Under the pieces are notes generated by a model. It was given only the letters and a program-made list of their open reading frames with translations. It searched no databases and was not told the origin of the DNA. The position numbers and the translations under genes were made by a program. A DNA stretch of 64,000 nucleotides, taken from contig JAAEZQ010000011.1 of assembly GCA_018222805.1 (NCBI GenBank), positions 48,451 through 112,450 of the forward strand, read 5' to 3'. Of this stretch, positions 1-8,551 are shown one piece after another (within the stretch, counting starts at the first letter, position 1; the number at the start of each line of letters is the position of its first letter). The DNA is from Vibrionaceae bacterium. GTDB taxonomy: Bacteria > Pseudomonadota > Gammaproteobacteria > Enterobacterales > Vibrionaceae.

Positions 1-365
1 ATCATTCTAAAGTCGCCAACATTAGGCTCAATCTTTATATCTGATGTCAAATTGTGAACTTTATAAAATAAGTTAGGAGTATTTATTTTAATATGGCTAT
101 CTGATGACCTGTCAATTACCTTAGCTAAAAGCACATCATATCCGTTATTTACTTATCAAACATAACTCCACATATAGATAGGGCTTCTAAACCTATATCT
201 ATGGTGAAAATTTCCCCCTTTTTAATCTTCGAGTTTAGCAAACAAAGCTGATTGTTTTTCCAAGCTTTCATAAGAGACTTATTAAAGTAATATTAGGATG
301 TTTTATTATTTCCATATTTAATATCTCTATATTATCAGTGCTTTCTCGTTAATTAAAAACATTAA
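1..365 (-). pseudogene. Decayed GtrB-like family 2 glycosyltransferase, cut by left edge
   Basis: No intact frame exists here, but reading the minus strand across frames recovers a GtrB-like GT2 enzyme in order. The pieces are a STDN-IEIL stretch (about 340-315), KHPNITLISL (about 310-285), KQSALFAKLE (about 265-235), a degenerate KGEIFTID block where the family has the DLQDPPEL region (about 220-160), then NNGYDVLLAKVIDRSSDS and KIEPNVGDFR (about 149-3). Consecutive pieces are offset by frame, giving at least four lesions, near 345, 283, 225 and 150. The family transfers a sugar from a nucleotide to undecaprenyl phosphate for GtrA-mediated flipping. The 3' end lies outside the window. It sits just downstream of the GtrA gene, the usual gtrAB arrangement. 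Assignment is by motif recall only. Confidence 0.68.
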
Positions 366-459
366 AATATATTATTGATGAGAACTTATTATTTTTCAAC
401 TCATTATTCAATTAAATGTATTCGGGAATGCGGAAATTATTAGAGGAATGTCGATAATA

Positions 460-810
460 TCACCTAAAAATAAAAAACCTTGAAAATATAAAGCCTAAAA
501 AAAGACTTGATAATGAAGAAGTAACTAATGTGAATAAAGGATATAACCCAAGGATCTCTGAATTAAATCCTATTAAATAATTTATTATCCCCATGCCAAT
601 TATAAAATAAATATACTTTATCTTTTTTGGTTTCATTCCGAAGTTATATCTTGAGTTTGCTAGATATGAAAAAGATGCTGCGCAAATAAAAGCTAGTATA
701 TTACAGTATGATTGTTCAAAACTTAATGAATAAAAAATATAAAAAACAACCCAATGTATAGTAGTATTAAGTACTCCTATTAATGCATAAATACTAAAGT
801 TTACTATCAT
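460..810 (-). CDS. GtrA-like membrane protein (putative polyprenyl-phosphate-sugar flippase)
   Basis: This 116-residue protein has four hydrophobic segments with a short basic loop (KPKKIK) between the second and third, the layout of the GtrA/DPMS family. The N-terminal signature (FxxYALIGVLNTxIHWxVFY, FSYLANSRYNF) fits GtrA closely. Family members are thought to flip undecaprenyl-phosphate-linked sugars across the inner membrane so that O-antigen or another surface glycan can be decorated. A GGAG ribosome site lies 5 bases before the ATG at 810. It follows the GT2 gene on the same strand after 63 bases, so the two probably work together, one loading and one flipping the lipid-linked sugar. 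Substrate is not readable from sequence. Confidence 0.85.
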   Translation of the reverse strand: MIVNFSIYALIGVLNTTIHWVVFYIFYSLSFEQSYCNILAFICAASFSYLANSRYNFGMKPKKIKYIYFIIGMGIINYLIGFNSEILGLYPLFTLVTSSLSSLFLGFIFSRFFIFR

Positions 811-873
811 AAAGACTCCGGCAGTTAACTTTTTCTATAATTTTATTTTTAAGTTATATTTAAAATTTATTTC

Positions 874-1815
874 TTACTTCATCATATTGTAGCTTATTAT
901 TTTAATCTCTTCTCTTCCTCTGCTAACATTATCCAATATTAAACCTGTAAATAAGCTTGTGATTGATATTAATCCAATACTACTAGCTAGTACTGCAGTA
1001 GGTAGTCTTGGAACTAATCCCGTAGCTAAGAACTCTGATATTACAGGAAACCCTAAAAATAAGGACGCTAATGCTAACATTAGAGACAACGATGAAAAGA
1101 ATAATAGAGGTTTTACATCTCTAATTAGGAATAATATAAAACCCAAAATTTTAAATCCATCAGAAAATGTTCTTAATTTACTCTTGGTTCCATTTGTTCT
1201 GGGTTTATAGCTCGTTGGGATCTCTAATATTGGAAGTTTATGATGTAATGCATGGACAGTAAGTTCAGTTTCAATTTGAAATCCATCACTAATAATAGGT
1301 ATCGTCTTAATAAACCTACGACTCATCACACGATACCCAGAAAAGACATCGGTAAGTGTTGCATTAAAAAATTTATTGATAAGAGCTGAAAATGCTTTGT
1401 TACCCAAAATATGACCTGTAGGATATGCTTGTGCAGGAGTAGTTCGAGTCCCTATTACCATTGCTAAGTGGTTACTTATTAAAGCATCAATCAAGGTAGA
1501 AATATAACTTGTGTCATAGGTCTCATCTCCGTCTGCCATAACATACACATCTGCATCAATATCAGAAAACATTCGCCGTACAACTTCCCCTTTTCCTGGT
1601 CTTAACTCCTGTCTTACAATGGCTCCTGCTGCTTTAGCTTCGTTGATCGTGTTATCGGTAGAGTTGTTATCATAAACATAAATCTTAGCTTCCGGTAATT
1701 CCTTTCTGAAAGCTGCAACAGTATTTCCAATAGCCCCCTCTTCATTAAGACAAGGGAGCAAAACTGCGATATTTAATTTTTTAATTTCCACGTTATTGTT
1801 TACCTTTAAATTCAT
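874..1815 (-). CDS. Family 2 glycosyltransferase (polyprenyl-phosphate glycosyltransferase type)
   Basis: The N-terminal GT-A domain opens with IAVLLPCLNEEGAIGN, has the YDNNSTDNT motif and a metal-binding-type ADGDETYDT near residue 100, then SGYRVMSRRF and QIETELTVHAL, all typical of dolichol/undecaprenyl-phosphate sugar transferases. Two hydrophobic segments occupy the last 90 residues, so the enzyme is probably membrane tethered. It likely loads a sugar on a polyprenyl phosphate carrier at the cytoplasmic face. The start is uncertain: ATG codons at 1842, 1827 and 1815 and a GTG at 1791 are all in frame, and the first three lie inside the end of the preceding gene. 1815 is chosen as a compromise. 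The overlap with the upstream GT-C gene implies translational coupling. Confidence 0.85.
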   Translation of the reverse strand: MNLKVNNNVEIKKLNIAVLLPCLNEEGAIGNTVAAFRKELPEAKIYVYDNNSTDNTINEAKAAGAIVRQELRPGKGEVVRRMFSDIDADVYVMADGDETYDTSYISTLIDALISNHLAMVIGTRTTPAQAYPTGHILGNKAFSALINKFFNATLTDVFSGYRVMSRRFIKTIPIISDGFQIETELTVHALHHKLPILEIPTSYKPRTNGTKSKLRTFSDGFKILGFILFLIRDVKPLLFFSSLSLMLALASLFLGFPVISEFLATGLVPRLPTAVLASSIGLISITSLFTGLILDNVSRGREEIKIISYNMMK

Positions 1816-3526
1816 AAATTGTTCGCCCATGACCATCATCACTCAGTGGGAATAACCACATAGGTGGATTGCCATCGCTTATGGATCTTATTATGCTGTT
1901 AGGATTTGCATCTTTAATTATAAGCTTGTTTTGGTTGTCATTATTATCAAATAAAAACAGTTCAATTCCTTTAGACTTTAAATTTTCATACGCAAGTTCT
2001 TGGTTGTCTGAAAGTAGTGTATTTATATATAAAAGGTTTCCTTGTATGTTTCTATGATAAGGTGCGGAGATAATATAATTATCTGTTAATGTGACTATTT
2101 CTGCTCCACTATCCATAGGCGCAAATATCATTTTACCTGATATATTCATATTATTTATAAAATCATGCGTACTCAATGTTTCCGATTTTTTTTCTGAGTT
2201 TTCAATTTTTGGTAAAGTTTCTATTAGACTCAATATAATGGTTGATATAGCAGGAGCTATTAATATAGGAACTAAAATTCTAATAACGGGGATTCTTATT
2301 TTTTTAAATACATAAAATCCAACTATAGTATTTAACGGAATTGCCATCGTTGCAGGTATTAACACGGTTCTTACTTGCCAAAACATTGCTGGTAATAAAC
2401 TAACAATAAATAATAGGTAGTAAAGTTTTTGCTTCTTATTTGATAGTAGAAAAATAGAAAGAGCAGCAGGAACTATCGTAACAATATACAGCCAGGTTTG
2501 AGACAATTTTGACGCATTTTGGATTACTGTTGTTAATGGTCGAGCTTCTGAAACGTGACTTAGCCAGTAAGTTACCAGCGGTTCAGGATAATCTGAATAA
2601 GGCGACCTTAAAACATTTGGAAAAATTAACCAGGTTATGCCGATACAAAAAAATGCTGTAATGAGTAAAATAGTTAGTCTTGGGTTAAGGAGTGTTAATG
2701 ATATGCTGAGTGCCGCTGATAAAAAGAAGCATAAAAGAGGAAAAGTTACTATGTCATATTGAGGGTTTAACCAAATTGATACTGGTTGGAAGATCATTAT
2801 CCCAATCATTCCAAACACGAATGTTAGTAGAGATAAATCTCTTACAAATTTGAGTTTGTTTAGGTCATTATATAAGGCGTAAAAAGTTAATAATACCAAC
2901 GTTATGATAAAAAAGGGAAGTACTTCTAAGCCTATTAACAAAGATATATTAATACTTATTGCACAACCGTATACGTATAGTTTTTCTTTGTAGTTGTGTG
3001 AGAAAGTTAAAAATATAAAAATACTGTAAAGAAGTACTTGCAAGTTGTGGTGGTCTATATGTCCAGGGTGAAATTTTACAGCTGCGATAGAGAAAGTAGT
3101 ATAGAGAACGGTTAATGTATGATGTTTAATACCAAATATACTTTGTGATATTTTGCATAGTATTCCAACAAAGGCAATTAAATAGATAAGAGGTACTATT
3201 GCAATCGAGAACTGCAATGCATTGCTATGATCAACAAAAAGCCGGGATACATAGTACAAAGCCAGTATAGGTAGATCGGGGATTCGGGACCAGTGGATGA
3301 TTTGTCCGTCTTGTGGGTTAAAATCTTTTAAAGGGTGCAGGTACCATGATGGGGATTCTATGAATGTCATGACTTGATGAAGGCGCATAAAATTATCGTT
3401 GTCGCCTAAATCCCACTCCGCAACTCCAGAATATCGTATAAAAAATATCGCGACAGCTAAAGCGATGGACAAAAATAACGGTTCATAAGGCTTGGTATTA
3501 AACCTCTGGTTAGATGCTGGGCTCAA
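1793..3526 (-). CDS. GT-C fold integral membrane glycosyltransferase, STT3/AglB-like
   Basis: This 577-residue protein has about 11-13 hydrophobic helices followed by a soluble C-terminal region of about 150 residues. The first periplasmic loop carries an acidic D-N-D-N-F-M-R motif (residues 42-48), and HWSRIPDLPI (78-87) and GHIDHH (155-160) follow. The (G)xxDHH element recalls the STT3/AglB/PglB oligosaccharyltransferase superfamily, which uses lipid-linked sugars as donors. Its pairing with a GT2 and GtrA gene suggests it transfers the flipped sugar onto a periplasmic acceptor such as O-antigen. It could instead be a hypothetical GT-C subfamily with no characterised member. No WWDxG motif is visible, so a true N-oligosaccharyltransferase is not supported. 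Confidence 0.7.
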   Translation of the reverse strand: MSPASNQRFNTKPYEPLFLSIALAVAIFFIRYSGVAEWDLGDNDNFMRLHQVMTFIESPSWYLHPLKDFNPQDGQIIHWSRIPDLPILALYYVSRLFVDHSNALQFSIAIVPLIYLIAFVGILCKISQSIFGIKHHTLTVLYTTFSIAAVKFHPGHIDHHNLQVLLYSIFIFLTFSHNYKEKLYVYGCAISINISLLIGLEVLPFFIITLVLLTFYALYNDLNKLKFVRDLSLLTFVFGMIGIMIFQPVSIWLNPQYDIVTFPLLCFFLSAALSISLTLLNPRLTILLITAFFCIGITWLIFPNVLRSPYSDYPEPLVTYWLSHVSEARPLTTVIQNASKLSQTWLYIVTIVPAALSIFLLSNKKQKLYYLLFIVSLLPAMFWQVRTVLIPATMAIPLNTIVGFYVFKKIRIPVIRILVPILIAPAISTIILSLIETLPKIENSEKKSETLSTHDFINNMNISGKMIFAPMDSGAEIVTLTDNYIISAPYHRNIQGNLLYINTLLSDNQELAYENLKSKGIELFLFDNNDNQNKLIIKDANPNSIIRSISDGNPPMWLFPLSDDGHGRTIYEFKGKQ

Positions 3527-3631
3527 TTATTGTCTACCTCAATGATTTATATAGAAAATATACTAGTATAATCAACAGAATTAGCAAATTAGTTTATGCA
3601 GATATGTGTCTACTTTACGAGAAAGTTAATC

Positions 3632-4640
3632 CCGAATTCAACTTCGAAGTGCGACACTCGCCAATATCAAGCAGCCAATGCCATTTCTTTAAAGACAATC
3701 GCTGTCTGCTACCGTTGTTAGGTCGGTTCCTTTCTTCACATATTGCCTTAAAAGACCGTTAACATTCTCATTGGCTCCACGCTCCCAAGAGCATAACGGG
3801 GGGCAAAGTACACATTAGCCTCCAACTCCTTTGCGATGGTTTCATGATCTGCAAATTCTCTCCCGTTATCAGCCGTGATGGTATGGACATGCTCCTTGTA
3901 AGGCATGAGTAGCTCTATTGTTGCTTTGGTGACACCATCCGCTGACTTGGATGGCACTTTCTTTACCACGTAAAATCGTGTTTTGCGCTCTAAAATAGTC
4001 ACCATAGCTCCGGTGCCGTGCTTGCCTAATACGGTGTCGATTTCCCAATCACCAAATCGCTCCTTACTGTCAACAATGCTTGGTCTATCATCGATCGAAA
4101 CAGCATTATTGATCGCTGGCGCTTTCTCTTTTTTACCGCGACGATACCGTTTGTGTTCTTGCCTCAAGTGGCGATATAACTTGCCACCCAAGCGTTTATC
4201 CTGCGCAACAAATTGGTAAATCTACTCATGGCTGACTGCGGCACCGACTGTAGTTAATACTCTGGAAATCTGCTCTGGACTCCAATCCGCTTCTAAAAGG
4301 AGGCGGATAAAATCAATCTGCTCCTGAGGTATGCGGTATTTACGCGCTGATTTGCGTTTTTTACTGATGATACCTGAGCTTCGTTTGGGCAATAATGGCT
4401 GCCCTTGCGGCCGCGCTTAAGCGCCCGATATACCGTAGAGCGATGGCACTGAACTGTTTTAGCTATTTCAGAAACCGAAGTTCCCCGTTCCAAGAGAGCA
4501 GAAATCTGGTATCTTCAGCCCTCGGTCAACTGCTGATAATTCATGGTAGTACTGCTTTTTTCTTTGGCGAGAAGAGCGTACCACTTTCAGCAGTTGGCTT
4601 CCTCTTCTGCACCTTTACATGAATGTCGCACTTATTATCT
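3632..4640 (-). mobile_element. Degenerate IS30-family insertion sequence
   Basis: The element is bounded by partly matching inverted ends. The left end near 3641-3660 contains AAGTGCGACA and the right end near 4624-4640 contains TGTCGCACTT, its exact complement, with weaker similarity outward. Between them lies one broken transposase reading leftward. Exact boundaries and a target duplication could not be fixed. The copy splits the surface-glycan cluster from the glycerophosphodiesterase gene. Confidence 0.7.
3668..4543 (-). pseudogene. IS30-family transposase, multiply disrupted
   Basis: Reading across frames from the ATG at 4543 gives the IS30 order: MNYQQLTEG, stop, RYQISALLERG, an HTH (SEIAKTVQCHRSTVYRALKRG), ADWSPEQISRVL, then the DDE region with GDWEIDTVLGKHG and ITADNGREFADHE, and SWERGANENVNGLLRQYVKKGTDL. 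Five lesions are visible: a TGA after LTEG, a frameshift in the KGQPLLPKRS stretch near 4400, a TAG replacing the Trp of SHEWIYQ near 4223, a frameshift at the C-run near 3797, and an in-frame or near-frame deletion joining the TTVADS stretch to the terminal AIVFKEMALAA near 3695. No active transposase can be made. The longest intact piece is 3748-4191. Confidence 0.85.
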
Positions 4641-4783
4641 GAAATCTGGGTTCGAGGAACATAATAGTGTGAATATAAGTAACGGATTATGTACAATACT
4701 TCATTATTTTTATTTCTCAAGTTTCCTGGCACTCTTTTTATTACTCTACTATGTTAAATAGTAAAATAAATAGGGTTATACTA

Positions 4784-5626
4784 ATGAACTATGAAAAACA
4801 AAATAAAAAAAATAGTGTGGGAGACACCTTAATTCGTATTGCTATGCTTTTGATTGCATTGTTACTAATTAGTCATCATGTTAAATTCTATTTACCTGTA
4901 TCTATTCAAGTTGAACCATTTCCGCCGATAAGAATCGCTCATGCGGGAGGGCAAGTCAATAGGTTGAATTATTCGAACTCTTACCAAGCTTTAAATGAAA
5001 ACTATCTAAAGGGTTTTCGCTATTTTGAAATTGATCTTATCTTTACTAGTGATCACTACCTTGTATGTTTACATGACTGGAACAATAGTTTTTTTAGGCT
5101 TTCTGGTAAGAGGAGCACTACGGCATTATCACTTGAGGAGTTTTCACAATACTTTTCAGCCACTGAACTAACCCCGTGTACATTACAAGGTTTAATGTCT
5201 TGGTTAGAGTCGCATCCGGATGCTCATATCGTAACTGATGTAAAATCTAATAACATTAGAGCCTTGGCTATGATTGCCAACCTTTATCCTAAATTTATCA
5301 CAAGAGTCATACCACAAATTTATGACCCAAGAAATCTTGCTGATGTTCGTGAAGCTGGTTTTGATAAAGTGATCTGGACGTTATATCGTTTCTCCACATC
5401 TAAACGTGAAATACTTTACTGGATGGGAAGGTTATCAGGCCCGGTCGCTGTTACTATGCCGCAGCAACTTGCAAGAGAAGGAGTAGGCTCCATGCTAAAA
5501 CAGTATCGAGTGACTACATTTACTCATACAATCAATAGCGAATGTAAGTTCAAAATGTTCCAAAAAGAATATGATATTGATGAGATTTACACTGATACTC
5601 TAGCGCCTAAAAGGTATTACTGCTGA
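4784..5626 (+). CDS. Membrane-anchored glycerophosphodiester phosphodiesterase-family protein
   Basis: The protein has 280 residues from the ATG at 4784. One N-terminal membrane helix (about residues 17-31) precedes a GDPD/PI-PLC-like TIM barrel. The active-site pattern is present: His53 in IAHAGG, Glu82 and Asp84 in FEID, and His97 in LHDW, which matches the general acid/base histidines and the metal-binding E-x-D of the family. A later TDVKSN segment is also typical. The barrel would face the periplasm. Unlike GlpQ at 28455 it has no cleavable signal. It may trim glycerophosphate from a lipid or glycan rather than serve carbon uptake. Its 3' end overlaps the convergent sulfatase-fold gene by 10 bases. 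An upstream in-frame ATG at 4751 is less likely. Confidence 0.8.
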   Translation: MNYEKQNKKNSVGDTLIRIAMLLIALLLISHHVKFYLPVSIQVEPFPPIRIAHAGGQVNRLNYSNSYQALNENYLKGFRYFEIDLIFTSDHYLVCLHDWNNSFFRLSGKRSTTALSLEEFSQYFSATELTPCTLQGLMSWLESHPDAHIVTDVKSNNIRALAMIANLYPKFITRVIPQIYDPRNLADVREAGFDKVIWTLYRFSTSKREILYWMGRLSGPVAVTMPQQLAREGVGSMLKQYRVTTFTHTINSECKFKMFQKEYDIDEIYTDTLAPKRYYC

Positions 5627-7263
5627 TGTAACCTTAAGTAATTTACCATGTTCACCGTAATATGCCGTATGTCGCCGTTCACTAATCGAGTTTGGTCACC
5701 GTCAAGTAGTACGTTATAATCATTATCCCTACAACGTAAAGTAACTTTATCCCTACGGTCTCCTCGTCGGAAAACAACACACTGAGGAGGAACTACCTTA
5801 TTTAAGGGGAATATCTGGCCATTCAACTCGCTAACGCAAGACTTTCCTTCTAGTGTACCAAATAGGCTGGCTAAGACATCTGATTGTTGAGTCAGTTGTC
5901 TAATTGACTTCTGCATACCTTGCCAAATAATAAATGCGGGTACTTTTGATGAGGCCATTTGCCCATATCTACGCTGCTCACTCTGAGTTAAAGGAGTCAT
6001 TGCACGATGATCACTTAACACAATTACTAACGTATTATCTGCAACGATGCGGTGGATAAACTCAGCGATAACATTATCGGCATACTTAAAAGCAACGGAT
6101 TCTGATTGAATATATCCTTTGTCTTTAGGTACTATAAATGGTTGATGTGTAGTTACATTTTCCACCACTACAAGCTGCTTACCTTTCTGTAGCATGATTT
6201 CTTTGTATGCCCTATTAAAAAGCACTTCATCACTTACCGAGCGAAATAAAAATCTCGGTAATAATTCAGAGTAGTTATTGGCACCTATTGTTTTGTGAAA
6301 CCCTAACGACTTTAGCCACTGATCTTTATCTAAAAAGCTCAAATCTCCAGAAGTGATGAAACTGGTATTATATCCAGCGCTTACAAATGATTTTATTAGA
6401 GAGTTAGGAGTTTCCAAATCAGATAAGCCAATACCGCCATCTAATTTCATACTTATCGAACCAGATAGCAAGGGTTGACCAGTAAATAATGCATATAGTC
6501 CAGCTTCGGTAGTGAACCCATTAGCATAAAAATTCTCCAAAGTTATGTTGTTTCTTGCAATTTCGTCTAGTTTTGGAGTCCAGTTATTCCCATGACCAAA
6601 GTATCTACTGTGGTAACTTGACCATGATTCAAACATTATCACAACAATTTTTTCTGGCTGGATACTATTATTAGTATGGCACGTTTTTATGGGGCTATAG
6701 TTAAATTCTGATTTGAATTTATTACTGTATTCATTCAGGTGAGTACTGTTAAAGTTAGCTTGGATGACGTTGATATAGAATGGCTGGCGAACTGTAACAG
6801 GCTCCCATAATAAGCTTGAAAATGAAAAAAAGTAAGCAATTACAATGATAGTTATGATTAATTTTTGAATGGCTAATCTTCTCGAAAATATATATACAGA
6901 ACATAGTGATACTGAAAATAAAATATATATTATTTGTTTAATAGATATTTCCCCTAGGTATATGATCACTTGATCATAAAACTTAGGGATATCTTCTAAA
7001 TATAAACGTGACTGATATGTGAAAATTAAATAACAATCCGTTATATATATAAGTATAAGTAATAGTGTGGTAATTCTACCTATAATAAACCAAAAACGAT
7101 TAGTTGAGCTCGTTATCATAAGGATAATTATGATAGGAAGGATATATAAAGCATCATAACCAGCAACACGTAAGTAGCTATCATTATCATCTATATAAAA
7201 ACTACGGCCTATCATGTATACCTTTAAACAATAAAAAAACACTACAAGAAGAATAGGGAACAT
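5617..7263 (-). CDS. LtaS/MdoB-type membrane sulfatase-fold transferase
   Basis: The 548-residue protein starts with about five membrane helices (residues 1-150), then a periplasmic alkaline-phosphatase/sulfatase domain. Metal and catalytic elements are visible: Glu212 in IMFESW, the nucleophile region FTTEAGLYALFTG with Thr251/252, THQPF, and SDHR for the distal metal pair. This is the layout of lipoteichoic acid synthase, phosphoglycerol transferase (OpgB/MdoB) and phosphoethanolamine transferases. The TEAGLYALFTG form favours the LtaS/MdoB side, meaning transfer of phosphoglycerol or a related group from a phospholipid to a glycan. Substrate is inferred. Its convergent neighbour is a GDPD-like protein, which could remove or recycle the same kind of group. 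Confidence 0.8.
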   Translation of the reverse strand: MFPILLVVFFYCLKVYMIGRSFYIDDNDSYLRVAGYDALYILPIIIILMITSSTNRFWFIIGRITTLLLILIYITDCYLIFTYQSRLYLEDIPKFYDQVIIYLGEISIKQIIYILFSVSLCSVYIFSRRLAIQKLIITIIVIAYFFSFSSLLWEPVTVRQPFYINVIQANFNSTHLNEYSNKFKSEFNYSPIKTCHTNNSIQPEKIVVIMFESWSSYHSRYFGHGNNWTPKLDEIARNNITLENFYANGFTTEAGLYALFTGQPLLSGSISMKLDGGIGLSDLETPNSLIKSFVSAGYNTSFITSGDLSFLDKDQWLKSLGFHKTIGANNYSELLPRFLFRSVSDEVLFNRAYKEIMLQKGKQLVVVENVTTHQPFIVPKDKGYIQSESVAFKYADNVIAEFIHRIVADNTLVIVLSDHRAMTPLTQSEQRRYGQMASSKVPAFIIWQGMQKSIRQLTQQSDVLASLFGTLEGKSCVSELNGQIFPLNKVVPPQCVVFRRGDRRDKVTLRCRDNDYNVLLDGDQTRLVNGDIRHITVNMVNYLRLHQQ

Positions 7264-7440
7264 AATCGATTATTTACTCTTTTTTGTTTCAAATTAGTGT
7301 TTGTTAGCATAAACTTGAAATTTATGCAGCTAAGGATTTGAATTTAGCACAATAAACTGTAGCTTAATATTTTTTAATCTACAACGCAGATCCTAACTTT
7401 GTGATAATTTCAAATAAAAGTATCGCATGAACCTTGAAAT

Positions 7441-8283
7441 ATGATCAGTGCTTATGCTTCATCAAATAAGCTTGTCTTGAGACTGCTAAAAACTGAGCAA
7501 AAAAGTAATGAAATAACAGCAATTCCTGAACTGATACAGATGCTCTATATCAAGGGTGCCCTAGTGACCATTGATGCAATGGCTTGTCAAACCAAGATCG
7601 CTAAAGCCATTGTTGAACAAGGAGGTGACTACTTGCTTGCAGTAAAAAGCAACCAAGGAAAACTCCGACAATAGATAGAAAAAGCCGTTCTCTTCTCAGC
7701 GAGCAGAAGTGGCAGGTGACTTTCCTTTGAACAAGGGCATGAGCGTATAGAGTCTCGCCAATGCTATGTTTTTGACAGTACAAAACTTGAAGGTAACGTC
7801 TCTCGCTGGAAAGGCTTGAAGAGCATTGTTTTGGTTGAAAACTTCCGCCTTGAGAAAGGAAAAGCAATCGACCTAGAATATCGTTACTACATCAGCTCTA
7901 AAGAGCTTAGCGCAGAGCAAGCAGCGATGGCAGTTAGAGAGCATTGGGGTATAGAGTCAATGCATTGAGTACTTGATGTCAGCATGAATGAAAATGCGTG
8001 TCAGATATACAAAGATCATGGTGCAGAAAATCTGTCATGCCTGCGCCACATGAGCTTGAACATGCTCCGAGCAGAGCCAACCAAACTAAGCATTGTTGGA
8101 AAGCAAAAGCGATGCATGATGAATACAGCCATGCTAGAGGCAGTATTAAGTGCTGGTTTTACTCAGGCGATTAAAAACCAAACACTCATGCGGTCGCCCT
8201 GGGGTGTGGCTGAGGCTCGCCGTGTAGCAGTACTGACAGCAGACGTCACAGCAGGTATCGCGTTGCAAAAGAATCATTCTTAG
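7441..8283 (+). pseudogene. ISAs1-family transposase remnant with three in-frame stops
   Basis: A single reading frame from 7441 to 8283 encodes the C-terminal three quarters of an ISAs1 (H-repeat-type) DDE transposase: MISAYASSNKLVL, KSNEITAIPELIQML, ALVTIDAMACQ, GGDYLLAVKSNQG, GHERIESRQCYV, REHWGIESMH, LDVSMNEN. It is interrupted by TAG at 7672, TGA at 7717 and TGA at 7966, the last replacing the Trp of the conserved HWGIES-MHW motif. No frameshift is needed. The N-terminal roughly 90 residues are missing and no remnant of them was found between 7264 and 7440. All three stops are single G:C-to-A:T transitions from plausible Gln, Arg or Trp codons. The element is dead. Confidence 0.87.
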
Positions 8284-8371
8284 TCGTGGATAATTACATC
8301 ATTCATAAGAGTAAAAAGACACAGACTGGTTAAAGCAAAATTCAAAGTTTATTTTACTTTTTAAGTCGGTG

Positions 8372-8549
8372 TATTCCCCCGTGGGTAAACTAAATAGAGA
8401 AGCGTTGGGATGCCTTGCATGAGACAGTAATACGAAATCATCACTGCAAATCAATGTGGCAACTATTAAAACTGATTCGAAACTTTATGGATAACGTTTC
8501 ACCGTTTACCAACTACGGTCATGAAATACAAAAAGTTAAGCATAATTAG
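8372..8549 (+). pseudogene. C-terminal fragment of an IS630-like transposase
   Basis: From 8379 to the TAG at 8547 one frame reads PWVN, stop (8391), then IEKRWDALHETVIRNHHCKSMW and QLLKLIRNFMDNVSPF. The order (YSP-WVN-IE-W-LH-TV-RNH-C-MW-LL) is the end of IS630/Tc1-type transposases, where YSPxxNxIE holds the last catalytic acid. The Tyr-Ser-Pro lead-in is one base out of frame because of an extra C in the C-run at 8376-8380. Nothing of the N-terminal domain is present. It abuts the ISAs1 remnant, making 7264-8551 a small insertion-sequence graveyard. Confidence 0.6.
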
Positions 8550-8551
8550 GA

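Noticed and set aside
3514..3762. 82-codon rightward open frame overlapping the start of the GT-C gene and the IS30 end
   Set aside because: It spans the inverted end of a dead insertion sequence, has no ribosome site or recognisable motif, and overlaps real features.
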